From contig NZ_MQTZ01000054.1 of NCBI RefSeq assembly GCF_001939115.1, positions 1-64,000 on the forward strand: a stretch of DNA of 64,000 nucleotides, in the 5' to 3' direction. Positions 46,592 through 56,256 of the stretch are shown here, in pieces. The first letter of the stretch is position 1. Each line of letters begins with the position of its first letter. Source of the stretch: Leptolyngbya sp. 'hensonii'. GTDB taxonomy: Bacteria > Cyanobacteriota > Cyanobacteriia > GCF-001939115. A program made the position numbers and the translations under genes. The notes under the pieces were generated by a model that did no database searches, was not told the DNA's origin, and worked only from the letters and a program-made list of their open reading frames with translations.

Positions 46592-47257
46592 TTAATTTAT
46601 ATAGCGTTCCGTCAGGGCTTCCCAACCCTGACCTCGACGCACAACCACCGGTTCATCCCCAGTCATATCCAGGATCGTTGAAACTTGAAAAGTCGGCTCA
46701 GAACCATCATCCACCATAATGTCAACCAGTTTTTCCAGGCGATCAAACAGTTCGGCTCGATCCACCACGATCGGTACAGCGAGATCCAGGTCATCCATTT
46801 CATCCTCTTCGGGAACTGGACGGGCCGAGGTCGAAATGATGGGATTTTCCAGGGCTTGCAGCAGGGCCAGACAGACGGGATGATCGGGGACTCGGATCCC
46901 GGTGGTCCGCCGCTTCGGACTCATGACTAGCTTCGGAACCAGCTTGGTGGCGGGCAACAGAAAGGTGTAAGGCCCCGGAATCAGCCGTTTCATCAGGCGG
47001 TAAGCCGGGTCCGTGACCTGGGCATAGTGGGCAATGTTCGACAGCGAGGGGCACAAAAAGGTCAGCGGCTTATCATTAGAAAGTTGTTTAATCTGGCGGA
47101 CCCGTTCGATCGCCGATTTGGAGGTGAGGCTACAGCCGATCGCGTAGACTGTATCAGTGGGATAGAGCATCACCGCCCCATCTTGCAGGGCATCCCGAAT
47201 TTGCTCTACAGTGCGCCTCTGAGGTGTCTCGGGATGAAGAGTGTAAGTAATCGCCAT
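46592..47257 (-). CDS. Sua5/YciO/YrdC-family protein (threonylcarbamoyl-AMP synthase-like)
   Basis: Predicted to make threonylcarbamoyl-AMP for the t6A37 modification of ANN-decoding tRNAs, or a YciO paralogue of uncertain activity. The 221 residues start at ATG 47257 (MAITYTLHPETP); a frame open to 47368 would overlap larC. Features are VMLYPTDTVYAIGCSL, KQLSNDKPLTFLC, PGPYTFLLPATK and RTTGIRVPDHPVCLALL. The length and the lack of a C-terminal Sua5 domain fit the YciO/YrdC group. It is divergent from larC with 50 bases between starts. Confidence 0.85.
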   Translation of the reverse strand: MAITYTLHPETPQRRTVEQIRDALQDGAVMLYPTDTVYAIGCSLTSKSAIERVRQIKQLSNDKPLTFLCPSLSNIAHYAQVTDPAYRLMKRLIPGPYTFLLPATKLVPKLVMSPKRRTTGIRVPDHPVCLALLQALENPIISTSARPVPEEDEMDDLDLAVPIVVDRAELFDRLEKLVDIMVDDGSEPTFQVSTILDMTGDEPVVVRRGQGWEALTERYIN

Positions 47258-47307
47258 GGATAATTGACTTTTGAGTGAATATTTTTGAACGTTGAATTTT
47301 GAAGTGA

Positions 47308-48804
47308 ATGAAACTTGCGTATTTGGACTGTCCGACCGGCATTGCTGGTGATATGTGTTTGGGGGCACTGGTCCATGCAGGGGTTCCCCTGGACTATCTG
47401 CAGGAAAAACTCAGCCTCCTCGGGATTGGTGACGAATTTCAGCTCCGGGCTGAATTAAAGCATCACAACGGCCAACAGGCCACCAAAGTTCATGTTGACC
47501 TGCTGTTGAGTCATGCTGAACACCAGCCTACCGAAGAAGGCGTCGATACTCATCCCACGTTTCATCATTATCAGGCTGCGACTGTCACCCTGACTACTAC
47601 GCAGAGCACACCTGGCCAGAAACATCCGCCGCATTCCCATCACGAGCACGCTCACCAGCACCGTGAGGCTTATGCCAGCAGCCACAGTCACAGTCACAGT
47701 CACAGTCACAGTCCTGCCGATCCACCGATCGAACCCCTGAGCCATAGGGATCAGGCCCACCCCCGTCACCTGCCAGAAATTGAGCAGATGATCCGGGCGG
47801 CAGGTTTGCCTACCCAGGCCGAAGCCTGGAGCCTGGCCGTGTTCCAGAATCTAGCCCGGGCCGAGGGATCTGTACATGGGCTGGCATCGGATCAGGTGCA
47901 CTTCCATGAGGTCGGTGCCACCGATGCCATCGTGGATATTGTCGGCACCTGTCTGGGATTGGATTGGCTGGGCATCGATCGCCTCTACTGCGCCCCACTC
48001 CCCACTGGGGGCGGCACTATTCGGGCAGCCCACGGTCGTCTACCAGTTCCCACACCTGCCGTCCTGAAACTACTGGAACTGTTCCAGGTTCCCGTTTACA
48101 GTAACGGAATCGAGCGGGAACTGGTGACCCCCACGGGAGCCGCGATCGCCACCACCCTGGCCACGGCCTTTGGGCCACCCCCCCCCATGACCCTGCAACG
48201 GGTGGGTCTGGGGGCAGGCAATCGGCAATTGGAGATGCCCAATATTTTGCGCCTGTGGCTGGGAGAAGAGTATGTCGGAACCGTTAGACCATCTGCTCTC
48301 CAGGCTGACCTCAATCCTCCGCCCCAATCAGAACAGGCAGGGGCCATGCAAGAGACCGTGGCTGTTCTGGAGACTCAAATTGACGACCTCAATCCCCAGG
48401 CGATCGGCTATGTCTTTGAAGCCCTCCGGACAGCCGGGGCTCTGGATGTGTTCACCCAGGCGATCGGCATGAAGAAATCCCGCCCAGGGATTTTGCTGAC
48501 CGTCATTTGTCATCCGGCCAAAGTAGGCGCTTGCGAGGCCATCCTGTTCAGGGAAACCAGTACCCTGGGAATTCGCCAGTCCCTCCAGACCCGCAGGATT
48601 TTGGAGCGGGAACTGCAATCGGTGCCAACGGCCTACGGTTCCGTGCGGGTAAAAGTGGCCTGGAGCGGTCCTGACCGCACAATCCTCTGTAATGTCCAGC
48701 CAGAGTATGAAGACTGTGCCCAGATTGCCATGGCCCATAACCTGCCCTGGCGCGAGGTGCACCGACAGGCCCTGGCTGCCTGGTATGGGCAGCATTCAGT
48801 GTGA
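47308..48804 (+). CDS. larC: LarC-type nickel insertion protein
   Basis: CTP-dependent nickel chelatase homologue that completes the nickel-pincer cofactor of lactate racemase. The 498 residues form one uninterrupted frame, unlike Lactobacillus larC1/larC2, which needs a programmed frameshift. The N-terminus MKLAYLDCPTGIAGDMCLGALV and the blocks HFHEVGATDAIVDI, CAPLPTGGG and IDDLNPQAIGYVFE are diagnostic. A His-rich linker near residues 108-135, with five CACAGT units coding Ser-His repeats, may bind metal. LarA, LarB and LarE are not in the window. Confidence 0.88.
   Translation: MKLAYLDCPTGIAGDMCLGALVHAGVPLDYLQEKLSLLGIGDEFQLRAELKHHNGQQATKVHVDLLLSHAEHQPTEEGVDTHPTFHHYQAATVTLTTTQSTPGQKHPPHSHHEHAHQHREAYASSHSHSHSHSHSPADPPIEPLSHRDQAHPRHLPEIEQMIRAAGLPTQAEAWSLAVFQNLARAEGSVHGLASDQVHFHEVGATDAIVDIVGTCLGLDWLGIDRLYCAPLPTGGGTIRAAHGRLPVPTPAVLKLLELFQVPVYSNGIERELVTPTGAAIATTLATAFGPPPPMTLQRVGLGAGNRQLEMPNILRLWLGEEYVGTVRPSALQADLNPPPQSEQAGAMQETVAVLETQIDDLNPQAIGYVFEALRTAGALDVFTQAIGMKKSRPGILLTVICHPAKVGACEAILFRETSTLGIRQSLQTRRILERELQSVPTAYGSVRVKVAWSGPDRTILCNVQPEYEDCAQIAMAHNLPWREVHRQALAAWYGQHSV
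47683..47712 (+). repeat. CACAGT hexanucleotide repeat in larC
   Basis: Five perfect CACAGT units within the coding frame, giving alternating His-Ser residues in the His-rich linker. The six-base unit keeps the frame when copy number changes. Confidence 0.9.
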
Positions 48805-48837
48805 ACGATGTCCCCCTGGCTGCCCTGAAACCGGCCC

Positions 48838-49248
48838 TTAGGAAATAGAGTCCTGGGAACGATGGCATGGCCCCATAAACTCTCGGCCCAAATAAACGCT
48901 GGAGGCATGGAAGCCCAATCCCAGTCCCCAGCCCAGTAGCGGGTAAATGGCCCAGAAGTATCTGGGTGTCGTCACTAGATTCAGCAAGATCAGAAAGGTA
49001 TTAACCAGGACGTAACTAGCCAGGTGAGACTGGAACTTGCGTTGCCGTTCTGTCCTGACATCCTGCCGCTGGTATACAATCTTCCTTTCCTGAAGCCATT
49101 CCTGCCGTGCTGCTTCCAGAGCAGTGGCCGAGATGCCCAGCTCCGATGCCATATCTTGCAACTGCTGCTCCGAAAACTCCGTATCTTGCTGGCGAGCCAT
49201 GGCCCGCTCCAGAATTTGCTGAATCTCTTCCGATCTAAAAGTAGCCAT
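48838..49248 (-). CDS. 2TM domain membrane protein
   Basis: A 136-residue protein from ATG 49248 (MATFRSEEIQQIL); an earlier GTG-type start at 49272 is unlikely. The N-terminal 60 residues contain helices and a short SHOCT-like pattern (FSEQQLQDMASELGISATALEAA) that may bind a partner. The C-terminus has two hydrophobic spans (ASYVLVNTFLILLNLV and FWAIYPLLGWGLGLGF) of the 2TM family. It is divergent from proS; a palindromic operator-like site lies in between. Confidence 0.8.
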   Translation of the reverse strand: MATFRSEEIQQILERAMARQQDTEFSEQQLQDMASELGISATALEAARQEWLQERKIVYQRQDVRTERQRKFQSHLASYVLVNTFLILLNLVTTPRYFWAIYPLLGWGLGLGFHASSVYLGREFMGPCHRSQDSIS

Positions 49249-49298
49249 TGGGGGTCCTCCTGAAATTGACACCGCTTACGCCTGGGACTGGGATAAAA

Positions 49299-49353
49299 CA
49301 TATTCAACTAAGTGAATATGTCTTTAGTTTATATGCAACTAAGTGAATATGTC
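49299..49353. promoter_or_regulatory. Operator-like palindrome with a direct-repeat copy
   Basis: CATATTCA (49299-49306), a 6-base spacer, and TGAATATG (49313-49320) form a perfect palindrome. The sequence CAACTAAGTGAATATGTC is repeated exactly at 49305-49322 and 49336-49353, 31 bases apart, about three helical turns. This suggests two protein-binding sites on one face of the DNA between the divergent 2TM gene and proS. Confidence 0.55.
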
Positions 49354-49439
49354 AACGGAATACCTCTCTCCTGGCCCCCTGGGCAACGGGATGCTCTAGA
49401 CTGGGATAGCAATTCTTCCATCGGAAAAGGAAATGAGCC

Positions 49440-51248
49440 ATGCGGCTGTCTCAGATGCTGTTTGTCACCCTGCGGGAAGTTCCGGCAGAAGCGGAAATTC
49501 CCAGCCATAAATTACTGCTGCGGGCCGGGTACATTCGGCGCATTGCCAGTGGGGTCTATGCCTATCTGCCGCTGATGTGGCGGGTGCTGCAAAAGGTATC
49601 CCAGATTGTGCGGCAGGAAATGAACGCAGCCGGGGCCCAGGAATGTCTCCTGCCCCAACTCCAGCCCGCAGAACTGTGGCAGGAGTCGGGCCGCTGGGAT
49701 ACCTACACCAAGGCTGAGGGGATTATGTTCGCCCTGAAGGACCGGCAGGAGCGGGAGATGGGACTCGGCCCCACCCATGAAGAGGTGATTACCACGATCG
49801 CCCGGGACATGGTGCGCTCCTATCGCCAGCTTCCGATTAACCTGTACCAGATTCAGACCAAGTTTCGGGATGAGATCCGGCCCCGGTTTGGGCTGATGCG
49901 GGGGCGGGAGTTCATTATGAAGGATGCCTACTCCTTTGATATGGATGAGGCCGGGATGAAACAGAACTACGAGAAAATGAACCGGGCCTACCACAACATT
50001 TTTCGGCGTTCGGGTCTGGCTTTTCGAGCTGTGGAAGCAGATTCGGGGGCGATCGGGGGTTCTGGCTCTCAGGAGTTCATGGTCCTGGCTGATGCGGGTG
50101 AGGATGAGGTGCTGTACACCGAAGACGGCCAGTACTCGGCCAATGTGGAGAAGGCCATTTCCCTCGCTCCCGATGCCACTCCTTCTCCTTTCACTACTTA
50201 CGAGAAGCGGGAGACACCGGGGACAGACACGATCGATAAGATGTGCCAGTTTCTCCAATGCTCCCCCACCCATGTGGTTAAGAATGTCCTCTACCAGGCG
50301 GTGTATGACAACGGCATGGCTGTGCTAGTTCTGATCTGTATTCGGGGCGATCAGGAGGTCAACGAGGTCAAACTGCAAAATGAACTGGTCAAACTAGCCG
50401 GACAGTACCAGGGAAAAACCGTTCTGTCGCTGAAGGTGGCGGATGCAGAATCCCAGAAGCAATGGGCCGCGAAACCCCTGCCTCTGGGCTATATTGCCCC
50501 AGACCTGAGTGACAAGTACATCCAGGCAGGTAAAAACCTAGCCGCAAAGTTCCTGCGGTTAGTGGATAAAACCGCAGTGGACCTGCAGAATTTTGCTACG
50601 GGAGCCGATGAGGCTGGATATCACGTCGTCGGGGCCAACTGGGGTCAGGCGTTCAAACTACCCTCCCTGGTGGTGGATGTACGGAAAGCAAGACCGGGCG
50701 ATCGGGCCATCCACAATCCCACTCAAACCTTGCAGAGTGCGAGGGGGATTGAGGTGGGCCACATCTTCCAGTTAGGCACCAAATATTCCAGGGCGCTGAA
50801 CGCTACCTACACCAGTGAACAAGGGGAAGAATTGCCCCTGGTAATGGGCTGCTATGGAATTGGGGTGTCCCGCTTGGCCCAGTCGGCAGTGGAACAGTCC
50901 TACGACAAGGACGGGATTATCTGGCCGGTGGCGATCGCGCCTTACCAGGTGATTGTTGTCATCCCCAACATTACGGATGCGGCCCAAGTGAAAGCCGCTG
51001 AGCAGATCTATACGGACCTGAATCAGGCTGGAATTGAAACCCTGTTGGACGATCGGGATGAGCGTCCGGGGGTCAAATTTAAAGATGCCGACCTGATCGG
51101 GATTCCTTTCCGGGTGGTGACGGGCCGATCGCTCCAGGCTGGGAAGGTCGAGGTGGTGCGTCGAGCCACCCGGGAAGCCCAGGAAATTCCCTTGACGGAG
51201 TTGACCGCCATCCTGCAACAGTGGATCATTGATGCCGCAACCCTTTAA
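49440..51248 (+). CDS. proS: Prolyl-tRNA synthetase
   Basis: Charges tRNA-Pro. The 602 residues correspond to the bacterial type with an editing insertion between motifs 2 and 3. Motif 1 region [19 protein letters not shown], motif 2 region [19 protein letters not shown] and motif 3 region [13 protein letters not shown] are intact, with GPTHEEVIT at the ATP site. The C-terminal anticodon domain has [28 protein letters not shown] 49440 has a GGAAATGAG-type site before it. It stands alone on the plus strand. Confidence 0.95.
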   Translation: MRLSQMLFVTLREVPAEAEIPSHKLLLRAGYIRRIASGVYAYLPLMWRVLQKVSQIVRQEMNAAGAQECLLPQLQPAELWQESGRWDTYTKAEGIMFALKDRQEREMGLGPTHEEVITTIARDMVRSYRQLPINLYQIQTKFRDEIRPRFGLMRGREFIMKDAYSFDMDEAGMKQNYEKMNRAYHNIFRRSGLAFRAVEADSGAIGGSGSQEFMVLADAGEDEVLYTEDGQYSANVEKAISLAPDATPSPFTTYEKRETPGTDTIDKMCQFLQCSPTHVVKNVLYQAVYDNGMAVLVLICIRGDQEVNEVKLQNELVKLAGQYQGKTVLSLKVADAESQKQWAAKPLPLGYIAPDLSDKYIQAGKNLAAKFLRLVDKTAVDLQNFATGADEAGYHVVGANWGQAFKLPSLVVDVRKARPGDRAIHNPTQTLQSARGIEVGHIFQLGTKYSRALNATYTSEQGEELPLVMGCYGIGVSRLAQSAVEQSYDKDGIIWPVAIAPYQVIVVIPNITDAAQVKAAEQIYTDLNQAGIETLLDDRDERPGVKFKDADLIGIPFRVVTGRSLQAGKVEVVRRATREAQEIPLTELTAILQQWIIDAATL

Positions 51249-51351
51249 CTGATGCCGAAGCATGACAGGCCCTTGTCAGGTCCGATCGTCTCAGAATAGA
51301 ATTTTGGATCAAGTAGAATAGATCCAGGCAAGTTTTGGAGACTGTATAGGA

Positions 51352-51756
51352 ATGAACGGTAGATTGGCATCCCATTCAATGAAAATGCTCCAGGGCATCA
51401 CCGTCAGTCTCATCATGGGGACTGGCCTAATTCTGCCCTTTTCGAGTTCTCTTCTGGCCCAATCCACACCGGGCTCCCAACCCCTGCAAGACTTTAAACC
51501 CCAGGAGGAGAATCGGGACATTTTCTCCGGTAAGGGAGCCGGTCAGAATTCTGGCCTGTTTGACTTTATTCACCGGGCAAATATGGGCAATATCCGATCG
51601 AATACGGAATTTCAGGCAGACACCACCCAGAACCTGAACGATGCTGCCGCCCAATTCCGAGCCCAACAACTGCGTCTGCTGCAGCAACAACAAAATAATG
51701 GCCAGCAACCTGGCCTTCAAATCGTTCCAGCAACACCATCATCCGGTTCCAAATAG
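51352..51756 (+). CDS. Exported Gln-rich protein
   Basis: A 134-residue protein with a signal peptide (hydrophobic GITVSLIMGTGLILPFSSSLLA, cleavage near AQS). The mature part has LFDFIHRANMGNIRSNTEFQADTTQNLNDAAAQFRAQQLRLLQQQQ, a helical, Gln-rich stretch that could be a coiled coil, and ends in a Pro/Ser tail. Family unknown. It starts at ATG 51352 and ends before a strong terminator. Confidence 0.7.
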   Translation: MNGRLASHSMKMLQGITVSLIMGTGLILPFSSSLLAQSTPGSQPLQDFKPQEENRDIFSGKGAGQNSGLFDFIHRANMGNIRSNTEFQADTTQNLNDAAAQFRAQQLRLLQQQQNNGQQPGLQIVPATPSSGSK

Positions 51757-51798
51757 TTCCAGACCACTTATTTGTTGGAATGTCAATGAATCAGGGTA

Positions 51799-51829
51799 CG
51801 AGGCTAGACAATTGACCTAGCCTCGTTTT
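51799..51829 (+). terminator. Rho-independent terminator
   Basis: CGAGGCTAG (51799-51807) and CTAGCCTCG (51817-51825) form a perfect 9-bp stem with a 9-base loop, followed by TTTT. It lies about 40 bases after the exported protein stop and just before the ArsA-type gene. Confidence 0.85.
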
Positions 51830-51857
51830 CTGTTCGGTATCCCTCGAAAACGCCCAT

Positions 51858-53762
51858 ATGGATTGCTTTGCCCCCCTGCATCTGGCTATGTTTAGCGGCA
51901 AAGGTGGGGTTGGAAAAACCACCCTCTCCTGTGGCTTGGCTCGTTCCTGGGCCAGACAGTTCCCGGAGCAGAAGATTCTACTGCTTTCCACTGATCCAGC
52001 CCATTCTCTGGGCGATGTACTTCAGCAAGGAGTGACGGATACAGCCAGCCCCCTGGCCGATCTGCCGAACCTGGAGGTCAGGGCTCTGGATGCCAGTAAA
52101 TTGCTGAGTGCTTTCAAGCAGCGCTATGGAGCGGTGTTAGAGTGCCTGGTCGAACGGGGTAGCTTCGTCCAGGGGGAAGATCTAACTCAGGTCTGGGATC
52201 TGGACTGGCCCGGTTTAGATGAATTGATGGGCATTCTGGAGATTCAACGCCTGTTGCTGGAGCAGATGGCCGATCGGATTGTGGTGGATATGGCTCCCAG
52301 TGGCCATACCCTGAATCTATTCGGCCTGATGGACTTTCTGGAAGGGTTCCTGGGAGCCCTCGATTTATTCCAGGAAAAGCATCGCTCCCTCAGTCTGACT
52401 TTTTCTGGCCAGTACAACCCTGATGCCGCCGATGCCTTTCTGGCCCAGATGCGATCGGAATTAACCATGGGCCGTCAGTTGTTGCAGGATAAGGCCCACA
52501 CCGCCTGTCTGGTGGTGGCGATCGCCGAGCCCATGAGTCTGCTGGAAAGCGAACGCTTTTTGACCGCCCTTGAACAACTCCAGATTCCAGTTGGGGGGCT
52601 CTTCATCAATCGGATTCTGCAGCCAGAATCCCTGGAACGGCTTTCGACTTCTGATCTCGATCGGTACAGTGAACAGCAGGACCTTCTAGAAAAATTTCTG
52701 CACCTGACCCCCTATCCAGTCTTTGTCATCCCGCAGCAGGCACAGGAACCTGTTGGACCTGTCGCCCTGGATGAAACATTTAACGAAATTCAGAGATTAA
52801 CGGAAGCTGAAGCAGTTCTCTCACCCCCTGTGGTCTGGCCTCAGCGGGTGCCACCGGGTCTGACTGATTTGATTGAGGCCGGTCGCCGCCTGGTGCTAGT
52901 CGGTGGCAAGGGTGGGGTCGGCAAAACAACTGTCGCCGCTGCCATCGCCTGGGAAATGGCGACCCGCCACCCTGATCGTCAGGTCCGGGTGATCTCGATC
53001 GACCCAGCCCATTCCCTGGGAGATGCTTTCGGACACCCCCTGGGACATGACCCGGTGGCCCTCACCCCTAATCTCACTGGACAGGAAATTGATGCGAACA
53101 CCGTTCTGGACCAGTTTCGGCAGGATTATCTGTGGGAACTGGCCGATATGATGAGCGGGGAATCCTCCGAGCAGACGGGCCCGATCCAGCTCGCCTATGG
53201 CCCTGCTGCCTGGCGGCAGATCATTGCCCAGGCCCTGCCCGGTGTGGATGAAATGTTATCTCTGCTGACGGTGATGGATTTATTGGACTGTCAGGACCAG
53301 GATCTGATCATCCTGGACACCGCGCCCACAGGTCATCTCTTACGGTTCCTGGAGATGCCAACCGCAATCAGTGACTGGCTGGCTTGGATTTTCAAACTCT
53401 GGCTCAAATATCGGGACGTTTTAGGAAATACAGATTTGATGGGCCGCCTGCGCACTCTGCGGCAGGGAGTTCTGCAAGCCCAGAAACAACTACAAAATCC
53501 CCAATGCACCGAGTTTATCCTGGTGGTACAGGCCCAGTCTCCCATTATTGCCGAGGGCCAACGCCTCTCAGCCGCCCTTCAAACCATGGGCATGGCCCAA
53601 CAGGTCTTGATTCATAATTACTTTCAGCCCGATCGGCCCATTGGGCCAGATGCCTTTCCAGGTATAGTTCGGGTCCATCTCCCTCCCTTGCCGCGATCGG
53701 TGGCTCCCCTGGCCCGGATCCAGGGAGCAGGTCCCCTCCTGTTTGAAACGTTCCATCCCTGA
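51858..53762 (+). CDS. Tandem ArsA/Get3-type ATPase
   Basis: A 634-residue protein with two complete SIMIBI-class ATPase domains in tandem. The first P-loop (FSGKGGVGKTT) is near residue 14 and the second (VGGKGGVGKTT) near 350. Each has the intradimer or DTAP-like block (LSTDPAHSLGD and ISIDPAHSLGD) and switch motifs (VDMAPSGHT and LDTAPTGHL). This layout matches ArsA, the ATPase of arsenite pumps, yet no arsB, arsC or arsR is near. It may serve tail-anchored membrane proteins like Get3 or another metalloid role; both are inference. Confidence 0.85.
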   Translation: MDCFAPLHLAMFSGKGGVGKTTLSCGLARSWARQFPEQKILLLSTDPAHSLGDVLQQGVTDTASPLADLPNLEVRALDASKLLSAFKQRYGAVLECLVERGSFVQGEDLTQVWDLDWPGLDELMGILEIQRLLLEQMADRIVVDMAPSGHTLNLFGLMDFLEGFLGALDLFQEKHRSLSLTFSGQYNPDAADAFLAQMRSELTMGRQLLQDKAHTACLVVAIAEPMSLLESERFLTALEQLQIPVGGLFINRILQPESLERLSTSDLDRYSEQQDLLEKFLHLTPYPVFVIPQQAQEPVGPVALDETFNEIQRLTEAEAVLSPPVVWPQRVPPGLTDLIEAGRRLVLVGGKGGVGKTTVAAAIAWEMATRHPDRQVRVISIDPAHSLGDAFGHPLGHDPVALTPNLTGQEIDANTVLDQFRQDYLWELADMMSGESSEQTGPIQLAYGPAAWRQIIAQALPGVDEMLSLLTVMDLLDCQDQDLIILDTAPTGHLLRFLEMPTAISDWLAWIFKLWLKYRDVLGNTDLMGRLRTLRQGVLQAQKQLQNPQCTEFILVVQAQSPIIAEGQRLSAALQTMGMAQQVLIHNYFQPDRPIGPDAFPGIVRVHLPPLPRSVAPLARIQGAGPLLFETFHP

Positions 53763-53995
53763 GAGCTGTGGCAACCGGCGTAATCTGCTTGCAATGGGCT
53801 CTAACAATGATTACACTTCTTTATAATTTGGGCTTTTTCGACACGCACCTTAAACTACTGTCATATTGATTCAGGGTACGCCTTTGAATAAATATGGCGA
53901 GTAGTGAGGCTGTAGTTGTCCCGGATCTGGTAGGGTTATCAGTATCTGGTCCTTAATAAATTGCTTAGAAAAGCGTTGCACAAGTAAAAGTACTT

Positions 53996-54005
53996 AGAGG
54001 AGGAG
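53996..54005 (+). promoter_or_regulatory. psbB ribosome binding site
   Basis: AGAGGAGGAG lies 8 bases before the psbB ATG, a strong Shine-Dalgarno sequence that fixes the start. A possible -10 element TATAAT is at 53822-53827, without a convincing -35. Confidence 0.75.
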
Positions 54006-54013
54006 CGTAGTCA

Positions 54014-55543
54014 ATGGGACTACCCTGGTATCGCGTACATACTGTCGTCCTGAATGACCCGGGTCGGCTGATTGCTGTACACCTGATGCATACTGCCCTG
54101 GTGGCAGGTTGGGCCGGTTCGATGGCTCTCTACGAACTGGCAATTTTTGACCCCAGTGATCCGGTTCTGAACCCGATGTGGCGCCAGGGCATGTTCGTTC
54201 TGCCCTTCATGGCTCGCCTCGGCGTAACCGAATCCTGGGGTGGTTGGAGCATTACAGGTGAGACTGCTAGCAACCCTGGCCTCTGGTCATTTGAGGGTGT
54301 GGCTGCTACTCACATCATCCTGTCCGGCTTACTCTTCCTGGCCGCTGTCTGGCACTGGGTCTTCTGGGATCTGGAACTATTCCGCGATCCCCGGACCGGT
54401 GAACCAGCCCTCGACTTGCCGAAGATGTTCGGTATTCATCTGTTCCTGTCTGGGTTACTCTGCTTCGGCTTTGGTGCTTTCCACCTGACGGGTCTATTTG
54501 GCCCCGGCATGTGGGTGTCTGATCCCTATGGTCTGACCGGCAGTATCCAGCCTGTCGCACCAGAGTGGGGTCCTGCCGGATTTAATCCCTTTAATCCAGG
54601 CGGCATTGTTGCCCACCACATCGCTGCTGGGGTTGTTGGGATTATTGCGGGTCTCTTCCATCTGTCAGTTCGTCCTCCGGAGCGTCTCTATCGAGCGCTG
54701 CGGATGGGGAATATTGAAACGGTTCTGTCCAGCAGTATTGCAGCCGTCTTTTTCGCAGCCTTCGTTGTGGCCGGTACCATGTGGTACGGCAACGCAGCTA
54801 CCCCGATCGAACTGTTTGGCCCCACCCGCTATCAGTGGGATAAGGGATACTTCCAGCAGGAGATCGATCGTCGTGTTCAAACCAGTCTGGCGGATGGCGC
54901 ATCTCTGGCAGAAGCCTATTCGGCAATTCCTGAAAAGCTTGCCTTCTATGACTACGTTGGGAATAGCCCTGCCAAGGGGGGTCTGTTCCGGACTGGTGCG
55001 ATGAATAATGGTGACGGTATTGCTCAGACATGGCTGGGCCATCCTGTTTTCAAAGATAGTGAGGGCCGTGAACTCTTTGTTCGCCGCTTACCTAACTTCT
55101 TCGAGAACTTCCCCGTTGTTCTGACTGACAAAGATGGTATCGTCCGAGCTGACATTCCCTTCCGTCGGGCTGAGTCCAAATATAGCTTTGAGCAGCAGGG
55201 TGTAACGGTCAGTTTCTACGGTGGGGAGTTGAACGGTAAAGCGTTCGATGACCCAGCGACTGTGAAACAGTACGCCCGTAAAGCGTTGTTAGGCGAGCCC
55301 TTCGAATTCGATACAGAAACCCTTGGCTCTGACGGGGTATTCCGTACCAGTCCAAGAGGTTGGTTCACTTTCGGACACGCCTGCTTCGCCCTTCTGTTCT
55401 TTTTCGGCCATATCTGGCACGGTTCTCGGACCATCTTCCGGGATGTGTTTGCCGGGATTGATCCGGATCTGAGTGAAGAGCAAGTCGAGTTTGGTGTCTT
55501 CCAGAAACTGGGTGACAAGACCACTCGTAAAGAGGCTGTTTAA
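54014..55543 (+). CDS. psbB: Photosystem II CP47 chlorophyll-binding protein
   Basis: Core antenna protein that passes excitation energy to the photosystem II reaction centre. The 509 residues start [23 protein letters not shown]; six membrane helices carry chlorophyll-ligand histidines ([72 protein letters not shown]). The large lumenal loop between the fifth and sixth helices is complete. A strong ribosome site precedes it. psbT lies 144 bases downstream. Confidence 0.98.
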   Translation: MGLPWYRVHTVVLNDPGRLIAVHLMHTALVAGWAGSMALYELAIFDPSDPVLNPMWRQGMFVLPFMARLGVTESWGGWSITGETASNPGLWSFEGVAATHIILSGLLFLAAVWHWVFWDLELFRDPRTGEPALDLPKMFGIHLFLSGLLCFGFGAFHLTGLFGPGMWVSDPYGLTGSIQPVAPEWGPAGFNPFNPGGIVAHHIAAGVVGIIAGLFHLSVRPPERLYRALRMGNIETVLSSSIAAVFFAAFVVAGTMWYGNAATPIELFGPTRYQWDKGYFQQEIDRRVQTSLADGASLAEAYSAIPEKLAFYDYVGNSPAKGGLFRTGAMNNGDGIAQTWLGHPVFKDSEGRELFVRRLPNFFENFPVVLTDKDGIVRADIPFRRAESKYSFEQQGVTVSFYGGELNGKAFDDPATVKQYARKALLGEPFEFDTETLGSDGVFRTSPRGWFTFGHACFALLFFFGHIWHGSRTIFRDVFAGIDPDLSEEQVEFGVFQKLGDKTTRKEAV

Positions 55544-55565
55544 CGCCAGCTAATCCGACTAAAAC

Positions 55566-55628
55566 AGAAATGGTCTGGTGGTGATTTGAGTCTCCTCAGC
55601 AAACCGCTGGACCATTTCTAAGGTTTTT
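55566..55628 (+). terminator. Hairpin with T-run between psbB and psbT
   Basis: AGAAATGGTC (55566-55575) pairs with GACCATTTCT (55610-55619), enclosing 34 bases, followed by AAGG and seven T. It looks like a terminator or attenuator, so psbT may be transcribed by read-through or from its own promoter. Confidence 0.65.
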
Positions 55629-55687
55629 TTGACAGCTCTCTGTTTACAGATAGACTGGAACCAACTGAATCATCAGGAACTCTTGAC

Positions 55688-55783
55688 ATGGAAAGTGTTG
55701 CTTATATCTTGATTCTGACTCTGGCTCTGGGCGTTCTCTTCTTCGCGATCGCCTTCCGTGAGCCCCCTCGCATTGGCAAGTAA
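55688..55783 (+). CDS. psbT: Photosystem II protein T
   Basis: A 31-residue single-span subunit at the photosystem II dimer interface, starting [18 protein letters not shown] and ending [11 protein letters not shown] 55688 to TAA 55783. The short size and the position after psbB match cyanobacterial PsbT. Confidence 0.97.
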   Translation: MESVAYILILTLALGVLFFAIAFREPPRIGK

Positions 55784-56256
55784 AACCTTGCTCGCTTCTT
55801 ATTGTTTTTCGCTTTTTGGGTTTCCAGGGTCTGGTGCCTGCAGTGACCTCGCTCACTTTAACCCCCAGCCAGGTAAACCATTTTACTTAAAAAATTGATT
55901 GACATCCTCAAAGCCTGCTTCATGCAGGCTTTTCAGTTTTCATAAGAATTGTAAACATAGATCCCGTTTTCAGGATTGTCTGTTAGGTTTTTATCTCCTG
56001 ATTGACAATCAATCAGCAACAAAACCCTCAAAACGATTACTTTTTGGGCGATCGTCGTGGGAGTCAAGACAAGGTTGTAGGATTTTCACCCCGCTCAGGG
56101 AGCTTTTCCCGTCCCTCTTGTTCCCGTTCAACACGACCGATTACGAAGTAGTCAGGTTTTTGCTGCCATTTTGCAACCAGGTAATAAGCCAGTAATATAG
56201 GTTTCAGAGGTGAAACCTATCGTTGTTTTACCGACTTCGCCTGAAGGGCTGCCGCT
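55784..56256. other. Gene-free interval after psbT, with a terminator
   Basis: About 470 bases before nrdR. A perfect 9-bp hairpin (55910-55918 with 55924-55932, 5-base loop) followed by TCAGTTTT is a likely end for psbT transcripts. The rest shows no gene; a frame near 55899-56195 lacks start signals and coding character. Confidence 0.6.
55910..55940 (+). terminator. Terminator after psbT
   Basis: AAAGCCTGC (55910-55918), loop TTCAT, GCAGGCTTT (55924-55932), then TCAGTTTT. Perfect 9-bp stem with a short loop and downstream T-rich bases. Confidence 0.8.

Noticed and set aside
55899-56195. Plus-strand frame of 98 residues after psbT
   Set aside because: It starts at the psbT terminator, lacks a ribosome site and has no coding-like composition.
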